Shown: piece by piece, positions 1 through 8,559 of the stretch
Numbering within the stretch: the first letter of the stretch is position 1
How the letters are laid out: each line of letters starts with the position of its first letter
NCBI GenBank assembly: GCA_001464545.1
Contig: LNFC01000019.1
Coordinates: 144,076 to 208,075 of the forward strand
From: Acidobacteria bacterium Ga0077551
Lineage (GTDB): Bacteria; Pseudomonadota; Alphaproteobacteria; Caulobacterales; Hyphomonadaceae
DNA: 64,000 nt
Reading direction: 5' to 3'
Program-made: the position numbers and the translations under genes
Notes under the pieces: model-generated
What the model was told of the DNA's origin: nothing
Databases searched by the model: none
Seen by the model: the letters and a program-made list of their open reading frames with translations, nothing else

Positions 1-2
1 CC

Positions 3-509
3 GAGCTTTTCTTCGACGAAGTCCGCGTGCCGGCGACGCACCTGCTCGGCGACGAGGAAGGCAAGGGCTTCATCCAGCTGATGCAGAAACTGCCGCAGGA
101 GCGGCATATCATCGGCCTGCAGGGCATCGGCATGATCGAGCGCGCGATCCACGAGACGGTCGCCTATGTGAAGAGCCGCAAGGCCTTCGGCGGCACAATC
201 TGGGATTTCCAGAACACGCAATTCAAGCTGGCCGAAGCGAAAACCGAGGCGACGGTGGCGAAGGTGTTCATGGATCACTGCACCGAGCTGCTGCTCCAGG
301 ACAAGCTCGACGCGGCCACGGCGTCGATGTCGAAATACTGGGTGTCGGACCTTCAGTGCAAGATCATCGACGAGTGCCTGCAGCTGCATGGCGGCTTCGG
401 CTACATGGACGAGTATCCGATCGCGCAGATGTATGCCGACGCCCGCGTCCAGCGCATCTATGGCGGCGCCAACGAAGTGATGAAAATGCTGATCGCGAGG
501 ACGCTGTAG
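3..509 (+). CDS. acyl-CoA dehydrogenase, C-terminal part (5' end outside window)
   Basis: This is the C-terminal part of an FAD-dependent acyl-CoA dehydrogenase, which makes trans-2-enoyl-CoA in the first step of beta-oxidation. The frame is open from base 3 and reads FFDEVRVPATHLLG, the beta-domain to C-terminal-domain junction typical of the family. Family hallmarks follow: QERHIIGLQG, where the Glu aligns with the catalytic Glu of the isovaleryl/long-chain type, then LHGGFGYMDEYP and RIYGGANEV near the C terminus. The usual Glu of short/medium-chain enzymes in the last motif is Gly here, which supports the isovaleryl/long-chain-like placement of the base. It begins a rightward cluster with a thioesterase, thiolase and FadB-type enzyme. 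Substrate length cannot be read from the sequence. Confidence 0.93.
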   Translation, partial: ELFFDEVRVPATHLLGDEEGKGFIQLMQKLPQERHIIGLQGIGMIERAIHETVAYVKSRKAFGGTIWDFQNTQFKLAEAKTEATVAKVFMDHCTELLLQDKLDAATASMSKYWVSDLQCKIIDECLQLHGGFGYMDEYPIAQMYADARVQRIYGGANEVMKMLIARTL

Positions 510-515
510 GCTGTC

Positions 516-950
516 ATGCCCGACCGGCACCTCCTTCGAGATGTCTTCCCGACTCCGGCGCGCAGCTCGGTGTCGCTCGGCTTTGAACTTCTCGAATTGG
601 ACGCGAAAGCGATGACCACGCGCGTCCGGTTCAACGGCAGTTCGGAGTTCACCAATCCTGCCGGGTATATCCAGGGCGGCTATCTCGTCGCCATGATGGA
701 CGATGCCATCGGCATGCTGGCGACCGTGAAGGCCGGGACAGCCAAGTTTCCATCGACCGTTGATCTACACACGCACTTCCTGCGGCCTGTCCGTGTCGGC
801 GTTATCGAAGTCGCCGCGCGCCTGCGCAATATCGGCCGCGCGATGATCTTCGCCGAAGCCGACCTCTTCGACGCGCGCGGCAAGGAAGCCGCCCGCGCCA
901 CCGCCTCCCTGACCCTCAACCCGGTGAAAGCACCGGCGACCCCATCCTGA
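516..950 (+). CDS. PaaI-type hotdog-fold thioesterase
   Basis: A 144-residue single hotdog-domain protein of the PaaI/acyl-CoA thioesterase group. The core helix motif is IQGGYLVAMMDDAIG, where family members carry HGG or QGG followed by the catalytic acidic residue, and the later strand VDLHTHFLRPV is typical. Such enzymes hydrolyse acyl- or aryl-CoA to free CoA. The start lies 6 bases after the preceding dehydrogenase stop, and the thiolase follows 21 bases later, so it is probably co-transcribed and may release CoA trapped in dead-end intermediates. That role is inferred from context. The ribosome binding site is weak, which fits translational coupling. Confidence 0.85.
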   Translation: MPDRHLLRDVFPTPARSSVSLGFELLELDAKAMTTRVRFNGSSEFTNPAGYIQGGYLVAMMDDAIGMLATVKAGTAKFPSTVDLHTHFLRPVRVGVIEVAARLRNIGRAMIFAEADLFDARGKEAARATASLTLNPVKAPATPS

Positions 951-971
951 TCCCCCGAAAGGAGCTTTAAC

Positions 972-2177
972 ATGCCCGAAGCCTATATCTACGACGCCGT
1001 GCGCACGCCCCGCGGCAAAGGCAAGTCCAGCGGCGCGCTGCACGAGATCACCGCGCTGAGCCTCGGCACGCAGGTGCTGCAGGCCATCCGTGACCGGAAC
1101 AATCTCGACACCTCGAAGGTGGACGATGTGGTGTTCGGCTGCGTCTCGCCGGTCGGCGAGCAGGGCGGCGACATTGCCCGCATCGCGGTGCTGAACGCCG
1201 ACTATGCGGAGACGACCGCCGGCGTGCAGGTCGACCGGTTCTGCGCCTCGGGCCTCGAAGCCTGCAACATGGCCGCCTCGAAAGTGATGACCGGCGAGGC
1301 CGACATGGCCATCGGCGGCGGCGTCGAGAGCATGAGTCGCGTGCCGATGGGCGCCGCAGGCGGCGCCTGGTCCACCGATCCGCAGGTCGCCTTCAAGTCC
1401 TACTTCACGCCCCAAGGCATCGGCGCCGACACGATCGCCACGAAATACGGCTTCAGCCGGGACGACGTGGACGCGTTCGCCGTCGAGAGCCAGCGCCGCG
1501 CGGCGCAGGCCTGGAAAGAAGGCCGCTTTAAGAAATCGGTCGTACCGGTGCGCGACCAGATGGGCGGCATCCGCCTCGCGCATGACGAGTTCATGCGGCC
1601 CGACACGACCATGCAGACGCTGGCGGCGCTTGAGCCATCCTTCGCCGGCATGGGCGGCATGGGCTTCGACGAAGTGATCAAGCAGCGCTATCCGGAACTC
1701 GAGAAGATCAACCACGTCCACCACGCCGGCAACTCGTCGGGCATCGTGGACGGCGCCTCGGCTGTCCTCTTCGGTTCTGAAGCGATGGGCAAGGCCACCG
1801 GCCTGAAGCCGCGCGCCCGCGTGCGCGCGATGGCGTCGATCGGTTCCGAGCCCGGCATCATGCTGACTGGTCCGACCTATGTGACGCAGAAGGTACTGAA
1901 GAAGGCGGGCATGACGGTCGAGGACATCGACCTGTTCGAGCTCAACGAAGCTTTCGCGTCGGTCGTCATGCTGATGATGAAGATGCTGAAAATCCCGCAC
2001 GAGAAGATGAACGTGAACGGCGGCGCGATCGCGATGGGCCACCCGCTCGGCGCGACTGGCGGCATGATCCTCGGCACGATGGTCGATGAGCTTGAGCGCA
2101 CCGGCAAGAAGACCGCGCTGGTCACCCTATGCGTCGGCGCCGGCATGGGCACGGCCACGATCATCGAACGCGTCTGA
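972..2177 (+). CDS. acetyl-CoA C-acyltransferase (thiolase)
   Basis: A 401-residue thiolase, of normal family length, that cleaves 3-ketoacyl-CoA with CoA or condenses acyl-CoAs in reverse. The acyl-accepting Cys is Cys91 in [11 protein letters not shown], the activating His is about His357 in [10 protein letters not shown], and the second catalytic Cys is about Cys387 in [13 protein letters not shown] is also present. A clear ribosome binding site (AAAGGAG, 958-964) sits 7 bases before the ATG. Position after a dehydrogenase and thioesterase and shortly before a FadB-type enzyme indicates the degradative role (FadA-like) rather than polyhydroxybutyrate synthesis. Confidence 0.93.
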   Translation: MPEAYIYDAVRTPRGKGKSSGALHEITALSLGTQVLQAIRDRNNLDTSKVDDVVFGCVSPVGEQGGDIARIAVLNADYAETTAGVQVDRFCASGLEACNMAASKVMTGEADMAIGGGVESMSRVPMGAAGGAWSTDPQVAFKSYFTPQGIGADTIATKYGFSRDDVDAFAVESQRRAAQAWKEGRFKKSVVPVRDQMGGIRLAHDEFMRPDTTMQTLAALEPSFAGMGGMGFDEVIKQRYPELEKINHVHHAGNSSGIVDGASAVLFGSEAMGKATGLKPRARVRAMASIGSEPGIMLTGPTYVTQKVLKKAGMTVEDIDLFELNEAFASVVMLMMKMLKIPHEKMNVNGGAIAMGHPLGATGGMILGTMVDELERTGKKTALVTLCVGAGMGTATIIERV

Positions 2178-2184
2178 TCCACGC

Positions 2185-2910
2185 ATGCGCGGCGCCGACC
2201 GGTACAGCGCGCTTTCAGCGGACTCGATCCTCACGACGCTTGCGCGCCTTGGGGACCGGGTGCGCGAGCGCTTTCCGGACCGGGGCCTGACGGGCGTGTG
2301 CGCCGAGCTTGACCGGATTGCGCATGCACATGTGAAGCGGGTGGGCGATGTATCTAAGCCTCACCTGCTGCTGCGCGGACTGGTTGCGCTGGTCCTCATT
2401 GCAGGCCTTTTCATGGCCGGCGTGGGGATCGAGCAGAAAGTCCGCCTGCTGATGGAAAATCCGGACGAGATCGGGTTTGAGGGCATTGAGGCGATTGCCA
2501 ATATCCTGATCCTGATGGGTGCAGCGATCTGGTTCCTCCTGAACCTGGAGGCCCGGATCAAAAGGTCTCAGGCGCTCAACGCGCTTCATGAGCTGCGCTC
2601 CATCGCGCACGTGATCGACATGCACCAGCTGACCAAGGATCCGGCGAGCCTGCTGGGCGCGGGGCCGACGGCTTCTTCGCCCGACCGGGATCTCTCGCCC
2701 GCCGACCTGATGCGCTACCTCGACTATTGCACCGAGATGCTGTCGCTGACCGGGAAACTCGCTGCGCTCTGCATGCAGAGCGTTCGCGACGAAGTCGTGA
2801 TCCACACCGTCAACGAGATTGAAGGCCTGACCACCAACCTTTCCAGCAAGATCTGGCAGAAGATCATGATCATCCGTTCCGAGATCGATCTGCCTGTTCC
2901 CAAACAATGA
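2185..2910 (+). CDS. unknown two-helix membrane protein in beta-oxidation cluster
   Basis: I do not recognise this 241-residue protein. It has an N-terminal soluble stretch, two predicted membrane helices (about residues 62-81, LLLRGLVALVLIAG, and 104-121, IANILILMGAAIWFLL) and a C-terminal cytoplasmic region that looks alpha-helical. The start was set at ATG 2185, 7 bases after the thiolase stop, because longer forms would run into the thiolase gene. A ribosome binding site is not obvious, suggesting coupling to thiolase translation. It lies between thiolase and the FadB-type gene, so co-expression with fatty-acid degradation is likely, but no function can be named. Confidence 0.75.
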   Translation: MRGADRYSALSADSILTTLARLGDRVRERFPDRGLTGVCAELDRIAHAHVKRVGDVSKPHLLLRGLVALVLIAGLFMAGVGIEQKVRLLMENPDEIGFEGIEAIANILILMGAAIWFLLNLEARIKRSQALNALHELRSIAHVIDMHQLTKDPASLLGAGPTASSPDRDLSPADLMRYLDYCTEMLSLTGKLAALCMQSVRDEVVIHTVNEIEGLTTNLSSKIWQKIMIIRSEIDLPVPKQ

Positions 2911-2938
2911 CCCAATTCCGAATTCAAGGAGACCTCTC

Positions 2939-5173
2939 ATGAACCTCGAAACCTTCAAATGGGATATTGATGCCGAAGGCATTGCCCATGCCATCTTCGA
3001 CGTGCCCGGCCGCAGCATGAACACGCTGACCGGCAAGGCGGTGGCCGACATCATCGCGATCACCAAGGAAGTCGCCACCAACGACGCCATCAAGGGCCTT
3101 GTGCTCTCTTCCGGCAAGGCGAGCGGCTTCTGCGCCGGCGCTGACCTCGGCGAGATGGGCGACCGCGCGGGCGCGGGCGGCGAGAAGAAGCCGAAGTCCG
3201 TGGACGAACAGAAGAAGGAACAGTTCGACGCCGGCTTCTCGCTGAACGGCACGTTGCGCAAGCTGGAGACCTGCGGCAAGCCGGTGGCGGTCGCGCTCAA
3301 CGGTCTCGCCCTCGGCGGCGGCCTCGAAGTGGCACTCGCCTGTCACTACCGCGTCGCAGCGAATGACAATCCGAAGCTGCAGTTCGGCCTGCCGGAAGCG
3401 AAGATCGGGCTGCTCCCGGGCGCCGGCGGCACACAGCGCCTGCCGCGCCTCGTTGGCGTGCAGGCGGCCTTGCCGCTGATCCTCCAGGGCGAAAGCTTTA
3501 CCGCCGAGCAGGCAAAATCCATGGGCGTGGTCAACGAACTTGCGCCGTCCTCGGAGACCGTCGCCAAGGCGAAAGCTTGGGTGAAGGCGAACCCCAAGGC
3601 GAAGGCGCCGTGGGACGAGAAGGGCTACAAGGTGCCGGGCGGCGTGCCGCACAAGTCGCCGGGCGTCGGCCAGGTGGCGACGATGGCGAACATGATGCTC
3701 GCCTCGAAAACCTATGGGAACTATCCGGCCCAGAAGAACATCCTGTCCTGCATCTATGAAGGCATCCAGGTGCCGATCGATGCCGGCCTGCGCATCGAGA
3801 CGCGCTATTTCATCAACACGCAGCAGCGCCCGGAAGCCAAGGCGATGATCCGCTCGCTGTTCCTGTCGATGCAGGAACTCGGCAAGGGCGCCAACCGCCC
3901 GGCGGGCCATCCGAAGACGGAGTTCAAGAAGATCGCCGTCATCGGCGCAGGCCTGATGGGCGCAGGGATTGCTTATGTGCAGGCGAAGGCCGGCATCCCG
4001 ACCGTGTTGGTCGATGTGACGAAGGAAGCCGCCGAGAAGGGCAAGCAATACTCCGTACGCCTCGTCGAAAAAGACGTTTCGCGCGGCAAGTTGACGAAGG
4101 AAAAAGGCGATGCGCTGCTCTCACTGATCACGGCGACCGACAATTATGACGACTTCAAGGGCGCAGACCTTGTCGTCGAGGCGGTCTACGAGAACGAGGA
4201 GCTGAAAGCCAAGATCACCGAGCAGGCCGAAGCCGTGCTGGGCGACGACGCCGTGTTCGGCTCCAACACCTCGACGCTGCCGATCACCGGCCTTGCGAAA
4301 GCCTCGAAACGCCCGGCAAACTTCATCGGCATCCACTTCTTCTCACCGGTCGAGCGGATGGGGCTGGTCGAGATCATCAAGGGCAAGGAGACGAGCGAAG
4401 CCACGCTGGCGAAATCGATCGACTATGTGCTGGCGATCCGCAAGACGCCGATCGTCGTCAATGACAGCCGCGGCTTCTACACCTCGCGCTGCTTCGGTAC
4501 CTATACGCGTGAAGGCATGGAGATGCTGGGCGAAGGCATCAAGCCGGCGATCATCGAGAACGTGGGCCGTCAGGCCGGAATGCCGATGGGCGCGCTCGAA
4601 GTCTCCGACTCGGTCGGCCTCGACACCGCGCTGAAAGTGACGCGCGCGATGGCGGAAGCCACCGGCATTGATCTGCAGACGGATGAACGCACCAACTTCC
4701 TCGCCTGGCTGGTCGAAGACCAGGGCCGTGTTGGCCGCAAGGCGGGCAAGGGCTTCTATGACTATGACGAGAAGGGCAAGCCGTCCCGCCTCTGGCCGGA
4801 CATCAACAAGCAGCTCGAGATCAAGATCGACGAGTGCCCGCCGGCGCTGAAGAAGGAGCTGACCAACCGCTTCCTGGTGCGCCAGGCCGTTGAGGTGGCC
4901 CGCTGCTTCGAGGAAGGCGTGATCACCGACGCGCGTGACGCCGATATCGGCTCGATCCTCGCCTGGGGATTCGCCCCGTTCACCGGCGGCTGCTGCTCCT
5001 ATGTCGACCTGATCTGGGGCATCAAGGAATTCGTCGCCGAAGCCGACCGTCTCGCCGACAAGTACGGCGACCGCTTCCGCCCGAACAAGCTGCTGCGCGA
5101 CATGGCCGCCAAGGGCGAAGGCTTCTACGACCGCTTCCCGCCGGCAGGCACCAAGGCGAAAGTGGCGGCGTAG
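2939..5173 (+). CDS. FadB/FadJ-type enoyl-CoA hydratase / 3-hydroxyacyl-CoA dehydrogenase
   Basis: A 744-residue multifunctional beta-oxidation enzyme. The N-terminal crotonase domain (about residues 1-310) has the oxyanion-hole segments SGFCAGADLGEMG and ALNGLALGGGLEVALAC and the second-acid motif LPEAKIGLLPGAGGTQR. A linker leads to the NAD-binding Rossmann domain at about residue 330 (IAVIGAGLMGAGIAYV), with the dehydrogenase His in GIHFFSPVERM and RGFYTSR after it, then the paired C-terminal helical domains. It hydrates enoyl-CoA and oxidises 3-hydroxyacyl-CoA, handing 3-ketoacyl-CoA to a thiolase. The ribosome binding site AAGGAGA lies 8 bases before the ATG. Length and domain order match FadB/FadJ; the sequence alone does not separate the two. 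Confidence 0.95.
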   Translation: MNLETFKWDIDAEGIAHAIFDVPGRSMNTLTGKAVADIIAITKEVATNDAIKGLVLSSGKASGFCAGADLGEMGDRAGAGGEKKPKSVDEQKKEQFDAGFSLNGTLRKLETCGKPVAVALNGLALGGGLEVALACHYRVAANDNPKLQFGLPEAKIGLLPGAGGTQRLPRLVGVQAALPLILQGESFTAEQAKSMGVVNELAPSSETVAKAKAWVKANPKAKAPWDEKGYKVPGGVPHKSPGVGQVATMANMMLASKTYGNYPAQKNILSCIYEGIQVPIDAGLRIETRYFINTQQRPEAKAMIRSLFLSMQELGKGANRPAGHPKTEFKKIAVIGAGLMGAGIAYVQAKAGIPTVLVDVTKEAAEKGKQYSVRLVEKDVSRGKLTKEKGDALLSLITATDNYDDFKGADLVVEAVYENEELKAKITEQAEAVLGDDAVFGSNTSTLPITGLAKASKRPANFIGIHFFSPVERMGLVEIIKGKETSEATLAKSIDYVLAIRKTPIVVNDSRGFYTSRCFGTYTREGMEMLGEGIKPAIIENVGRQAGMPMGALEVSDSVGLDTALKVTRAMAEATGIDLQTDERTNFLAWLVEDQGRVGRKAGKGFYDYDEKGKPSRLWPDINKQLEIKIDECPPALKKELTNRFLVRQAVEVARCFEEGVITDARDADIGSILAWGFAPFTGGCCSYVDLIWGIKEFVAEADRLADKYGDRFRPNKLLRDMAAKGEGFYDRFPPAGTKAKVAA

Positions 5174-5197
5174 GTTCAGTTGAAGCTTACACGATGC

Positions 5198-5236
5198 GGG
5201 CCGCTTTGCTTATCGTACAGGTGAGTAAAGCGGCCC
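5198..5236. terminator. long hairpin after the beta-oxidation cluster
   Basis: A 10-bp perfect stem (GGGCCGCTTT with AAAGCGGCCC) continues inward with seven more pairs, including G-U wobbles, around a five-base loop (GTACA). It starts 25 bases after the FadB-type stop. There is no T-tract on either side, so it may be a 3'-end processing or stability hairpin rather than an intrinsic terminator. Confidence 0.5.
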
Positions 5237-5344
5237 AAATCTTGTGAAAAACTGATCTGCGGAGCTATTTTGGGTTGCCGATCTGAAATTCTTGGTTTCT
5301 TCTGATTTCGCTCAAAACGAGCGCAACAAAATCTGGGGGTTACC

Positions 5345-5677
5345 TTGAAACTTATTTTCAATGCGGCGTTTGTCGCCGCTAGCGCATTAGCTTTGACCGC
5401 TTGCACAACGACGCAGAAAGTTGCGGTGCAAGAGCCCTCCGACTTCAATCTCAATTGTACCGAAATTGAGGGCGAGTTCGCCAAGCTTGATCAAATCATG
5501 GACGACGCTTCCAGCGACAAGGGCGTCAACACTGCCAACGTTGCAGCTGTCGTTCTGTTCTGGCCTGCTGCAGTCGGCAATTACATGAACGCGGCTGACG
5601 CTGAAAAGCTTGTTGAAAAGCGGCGTGCGCACCTGATCGATCTTTACAAAAAGAAGGGCTGCGTTGCAGCCGAATAA
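5345..5677 (+). CDS. small lipoprotein of unknown function
   Basis: A 110-residue putative lipoprotein that I do not recognise. The N terminus is a typical lipoprotein signal peptide with the lipobox LTAC, lipidated Cys at residue 20. The mature part has two further Cys (near 36 and 106) that could form a disulfide, and a short hydrophobic stretch (VAAVVLFWPAAVG). The start is TTG at 5345: it is the only start in frame that yields the signal peptide, and the ribosome binding site is poor. Base composition is visibly lower in GC than the flanking genes. It is a single-gene unit bounded by the hairpin upstream and a strong terminator downstream. Confidence 0.75.
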   Translation: MKLIFNAAFVAASALALTACTTTQKVAVQEPSDFNLNCTEIEGEFAKLDQIMDDASSDKGVNTANVAAVVLFWPAAVGNYMNAADAEKLVEKRRAHLIDLYKKKGCVAAE

Positions 5678-5700
5678 CACGCAATGCGCTCAAAGATGAA

Positions 5701-5729
5701 GACCGGAGCAGCAATGCTCCGGTCTTTTT
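5701..5729 (+). terminator. intrinsic terminator of the lipoprotein gene
   Basis: A perfect 10-bp stem (GACCGGAGCA with TGCTCCGGTC) closes a GCAA loop and is followed by five T residues on the plus strand. It begins 23 bases after the lipoprotein stop codon. Confidence 0.9.
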
Positions 5730-5820
5730 GTTCGGAGGCGGATCAACATTCGACACTTCCGCTAGTGCGTCACTCCGTTGGCCGCAGATCAGCGAAGGCG
5801 ACGCGGAGAGTGGGCGGCAC

Positions 5821-5848
5821 AAAAAAGGGGGCAGCTTGCGCTGCCCCC
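5821..5848 (-). terminator. intrinsic terminator of rne
   Basis: Read on the minus strand, a 9-bp GC-rich stem (GGGGGCAGC with GCTGCCCCC) closes a GCAA loop and runs into six T residues. It lies 29 bases after the rne stop codon. Confidence 0.9.
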
Positions 5849-5877
5849 TATAGAAAATCCAGTGATCCGGTCCCGGA

Positions 5878-8559
5878 CTATTTCTTGCCGCGGTTCCACC
5901 AGCCGGTCTTGCGCGGGCCTTCCAGTTGGGCCGCAGGCGCGGGTGCCGGGGCGGGCTCTGGCGCGGGGGCCGGGGCAGGCGCCGGCGTTTCGGCGGCGGC
6001 CATCACCGGCTCTGGTTCAGGCGCTGGCGCTTCGATCACAGGAGCGGGCTCTGCAGCCGGCGCCTCGGCTTCGGCGGCGGGCGCTTCAGCTTCTGCTTCA
6101 ACCGGCGCAGTTTTCGCGCGGCTGCGGCGCGGAGGCCGGGGCTTGCGGGCCGGTACCTCTTCGGCTTCCGGTAGCTCGTTTGCCGCTACGTCCAATTCGA
6201 CCGGCGCATCCGCCACAGCGAACTCGCCGTCTCCGACGACATCCTCGTCTGACAGCATGGCTTCAGCGCTGGCCGAGAGGCCGTCGAGATAGGCCCCGCC
6301 ATCGGCGATGGCGGCAATCTCGGAACCTTCCGGGCGGCCTTCGCCCGAACGGCGGCGGCGGCGTCCGCCCCGGCGTCCGCGGCGGCGGCGCTTGCGGGGG
6401 CCTTCTTCGCCTTCGGCGCGGGGCGCAACACCGCCCTCGTCGCCGTCTTCGTCCTCATCATCGCCCTCATCGTCGTCCGACATCGGCGAAGCCTCAGCCG
6501 TAACCCGTGCATCGGCATCGACCACTTCAAGGCCCGTCTCGCGGGCCTCGCGGCCCTTGCCGCCCCGGCGGCGGCGGCGGCGCTTGCGTCCGCCATTTCC
6601 GCCTTCGGCGCCTTCAGGCTTTTCGGCGCGCGGTTCGGCGGCGTCGTCTTCAGCCTCATCCTCGGCATCGACCGTGTCGTCGATTTCCTCGGCGTCTTCA
6701 TCATCTTCGTCGCGGGTCGAGGCCGGGGTCGGCTTCATCAGCGAGCGCGGGGTGGAGCGCTTCTTCGGCTTGGCATTCGGGTCGCGCTCGGCGTCGAGCT
6801 GGAAGTCACCCGGCAGCATGTCTTCGGAGGAATGGATCGACACGGCAAAACCGGCGACCCGTTCGATCTCGATCAGCGCTTCGCGCTTGTTGTTGAGGAT
6901 GTAGAGGGCGACATCTGTCGGCGCCTTCACCGAAATGCCCTTGAGCGCGCCGATCGCGGCGCGGGCCTCAATGGCGCGGATCAGTTGCAGCGCGGCCGAC
7001 GGGATCGAGCGGCGGCGGCCGGTGCCGTTACAGGCCGGGCAGGGGTCGGAAGTTGCCTGGAGCACGCCCTGGCGGCGGCGCTGGCGGGAGATTTCCATCA
7101 GGCCGAACTGCGAGATGCGGCCATGCTGGACGCGCGCCCGGTCAACCTTCAGGCATTCCTTTAGGCGTTTCTCGACGGCGCGGTTGTTCTTGTTCTCCTC
7201 CATGTCGATGAAGTCGATCACGATCAGGCCGGCGAGATCGCGCAGGCGCATCTGGCGGCAGGCCTCTTCGGCCGCCTCCAGGTTGGTGCGCACGGCGGTC
7301 TGCTCGATATTGCGCTCGCGCGTCGACTTGCCGGAGTTCACGTCGATGGCGACGAGCGCTTCGGTCTGGTTGATCACGAGATAGCCGCCGGATTTCAGCT
7401 GGACGGTCGGCGAGTAGATCGAATCGAGCTGGCCTTCGACGGCCTCGGCCACGTAGAGCGGATCATCCTCGCGCCACTGCTGAACCTTGCGGGACTGGCT
7501 GGGCATGATGATTTTCGCGAGGTCTTTCGCCTCGCGGTAGGCTTCGTCGCCCTGGACCCAGACTTCCTCGATCTCCTTGTCGAACATGTCGCGCATCGCG
7601 CGGTGAACAAGGCCGCCTTCGGCATTGATCAGCGCGGGAGCTTCGGAAGTCAGCGTCTTCTCGACGATCTGTTCCCAGAGTTTGGAGAGGTAATCATAGT
7701 CGCGCTTGATCTCGGCCTTGGTGCGCTTGGCGCCGGCGGTGCGGACGATCAGGCCCTGGCCTTCCGGAATGTCGAGCTCCGAGACAATCGACTTGAGGCG
7801 CTTGCGGTCGGCCGAGTTGACGATCTTGCGGGAGATGCCGCCGCCGCGCGGCGTGTTCGGCATCAGGACCGAGTAGCGGCCGGCGAGCGAGAGATAGGTG
7901 GTCAGGGCGGCACCCTTGTTGCCGCGTTCTTCCTTCACGACCTGAACCAGCATGACCTGCCGGCGGCGGATCACTTCCTGGATCTTGTAGCGCTTGGAGA
8001 TCGGCGTGCGGGTCTGGGCCGGGCGGGCCGAGCGTTCGCTGCGGGCGCGGGGGCGCGGCTGGCGGGGCTTCGGCGCATCGTCGCCGCCCTCCTCGCCATC
8101 CTCGTCTGAATCGCCTTCGGCGGCGGCTTCGGCCTCGTCGCCGTGGTCATGCTCTTCGTCATGATCATGGTCATGGCCGGAGTGATCTTCGGCATTGCCA
8201 TTCTCGGCGTTCATGCCGTGGGGAATGTACGGGCCGTCATCATCGTCATCGGCTTCGATGGCCGCGGCGGCTTCCTCGGCGGCTTCCTTCAGGAGGGCCT
8301 CACGGTCCTCGGCGGGCAACTGGTAATAGTCAGGGTGAATCTCGCTGAACGCGAGGAAGCCATGGCGGTTGCCGCCATATTCGACAAAGGCGGCCTGGAG
8401 CGAGGGCTCCACCCGGGTCACTTTGGCGAGATAGATGTTTCCGCGGAGTTGTTCGTTGCCGGTGGCTTCGAAGTCGAAATCGTCAACCTGGCCGTTGTTG
8501 ACGATCGCCACCCGGGTTTCTTCGGGATGGGCGGCGTCGATAAGCATCAATCTGCTCAT
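5878..8559 (-). CDS. rne: ribonuclease E, degradosome scaffold endoribonuclease
   Basis: An 893-residue RNase E. It cuts AU-rich single-stranded RNA, processes rRNA and tRNA precursors and assembles the RNA degradosome. The S1 domain (about 36-80 and 190-245) is split by an acidic insertion (about 83-190) containing six His between residues 126 and 139. The DNase-I-like catalytic domain has the metal-binding Asp motifs VAIDVNSGKSTRE and VIDFIDMEENKN, and the zinc-link motif CPACNGTGRR follows. The C-terminal third is low-complexity, with alternating acidic and Arg-rich blocks and Ala/Pro/Glu repeats. It ends in GWWNRGKK, the Gly-Trp-Trp motif that in Caulobacter RNase E binds PNPase. The gene is monocistronic with its own terminator and is divergent from the amidase gene, an arrangement I recall as common in alphaproteobacteria. 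Confidence 0.96.
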   Translation of the reverse strand: MSRLMLIDAAHPEETRVAIVNNGQVDDFDFEATGNEQLRGNIYLAKVTRVEPSLQAAFVEYGGNRHGFLAFSEIHPDYYQLPAEDREALLKEAAEEAAAAIEADDDDDGPYIPHGMNAENGNAEDHSGHDHDHDEEHDHGDEAEAAAEGDSDEDGEEGGDDAPKPRQPRPRARSERSARPAQTRTPISKRYKIQEVIRRRQVMLVQVVKEERGNKGAALTTYLSLAGRYSVLMPNTPRGGGISRKIVNSADRKRLKSIVSELDIPEGQGLIVRTAGAKRTKAEIKRDYDYLSKLWEQIVEKTLTSEAPALINAEGGLVHRAMRDMFDKEIEEVWVQGDEAYREAKDLAKIIMPSQSRKVQQWREDDPLYVAEAVEGQLDSIYSPTVQLKSGGYLVINQTEALVAIDVNSGKSTRERNIEQTAVRTNLEAAEEACRQMRLRDLAGLIVIDFIDMEENKNNRAVEKRLKECLKVDRARVQHGRISQFGLMEISRQRRRQGVLQATSDPCPACNGTGRRRSIPSAALQLIRAIEARAAIGALKGISVKAPTDVALYILNNKREALIEIERVAGFAVSIHSSEDMLPGDFQLDAERDPNAKPKKRSTPRSLMKPTPASTRDEDDEDAEEIDDTVDAEDEAEDDAAEPRAEKPEGAEGGNGGRKRRRRRRGGKGREARETGLEVVDADARVTAEASPMSDDDEGDDEDEDGDEGGVAPRAEGEEGPRKRRRRGRRGGRRRRRSGEGRPEGSEIAAIADGGAYLDGLSASAEAMLSDEDVVGDGEFAVADAPVELDVAANELPEAEEVPARKPRPPRRSRAKTAPVEAEAEAPAAEAEAPAAEPAPVIEAPAPEPEPVMAAAETPAPAPAPAPEPAPAPAPAAQLEGPRKTGWWNRGKK

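Noticed and set aside
765..2042. 425-codon open frame on the minus strand opposite the thiolase gene
   Set aside because: It is antisense to a clear thiolase and rich in His, Arg and Ala as expected for shadow frames in high-GC DNA; no family motif or ribosome binding site.
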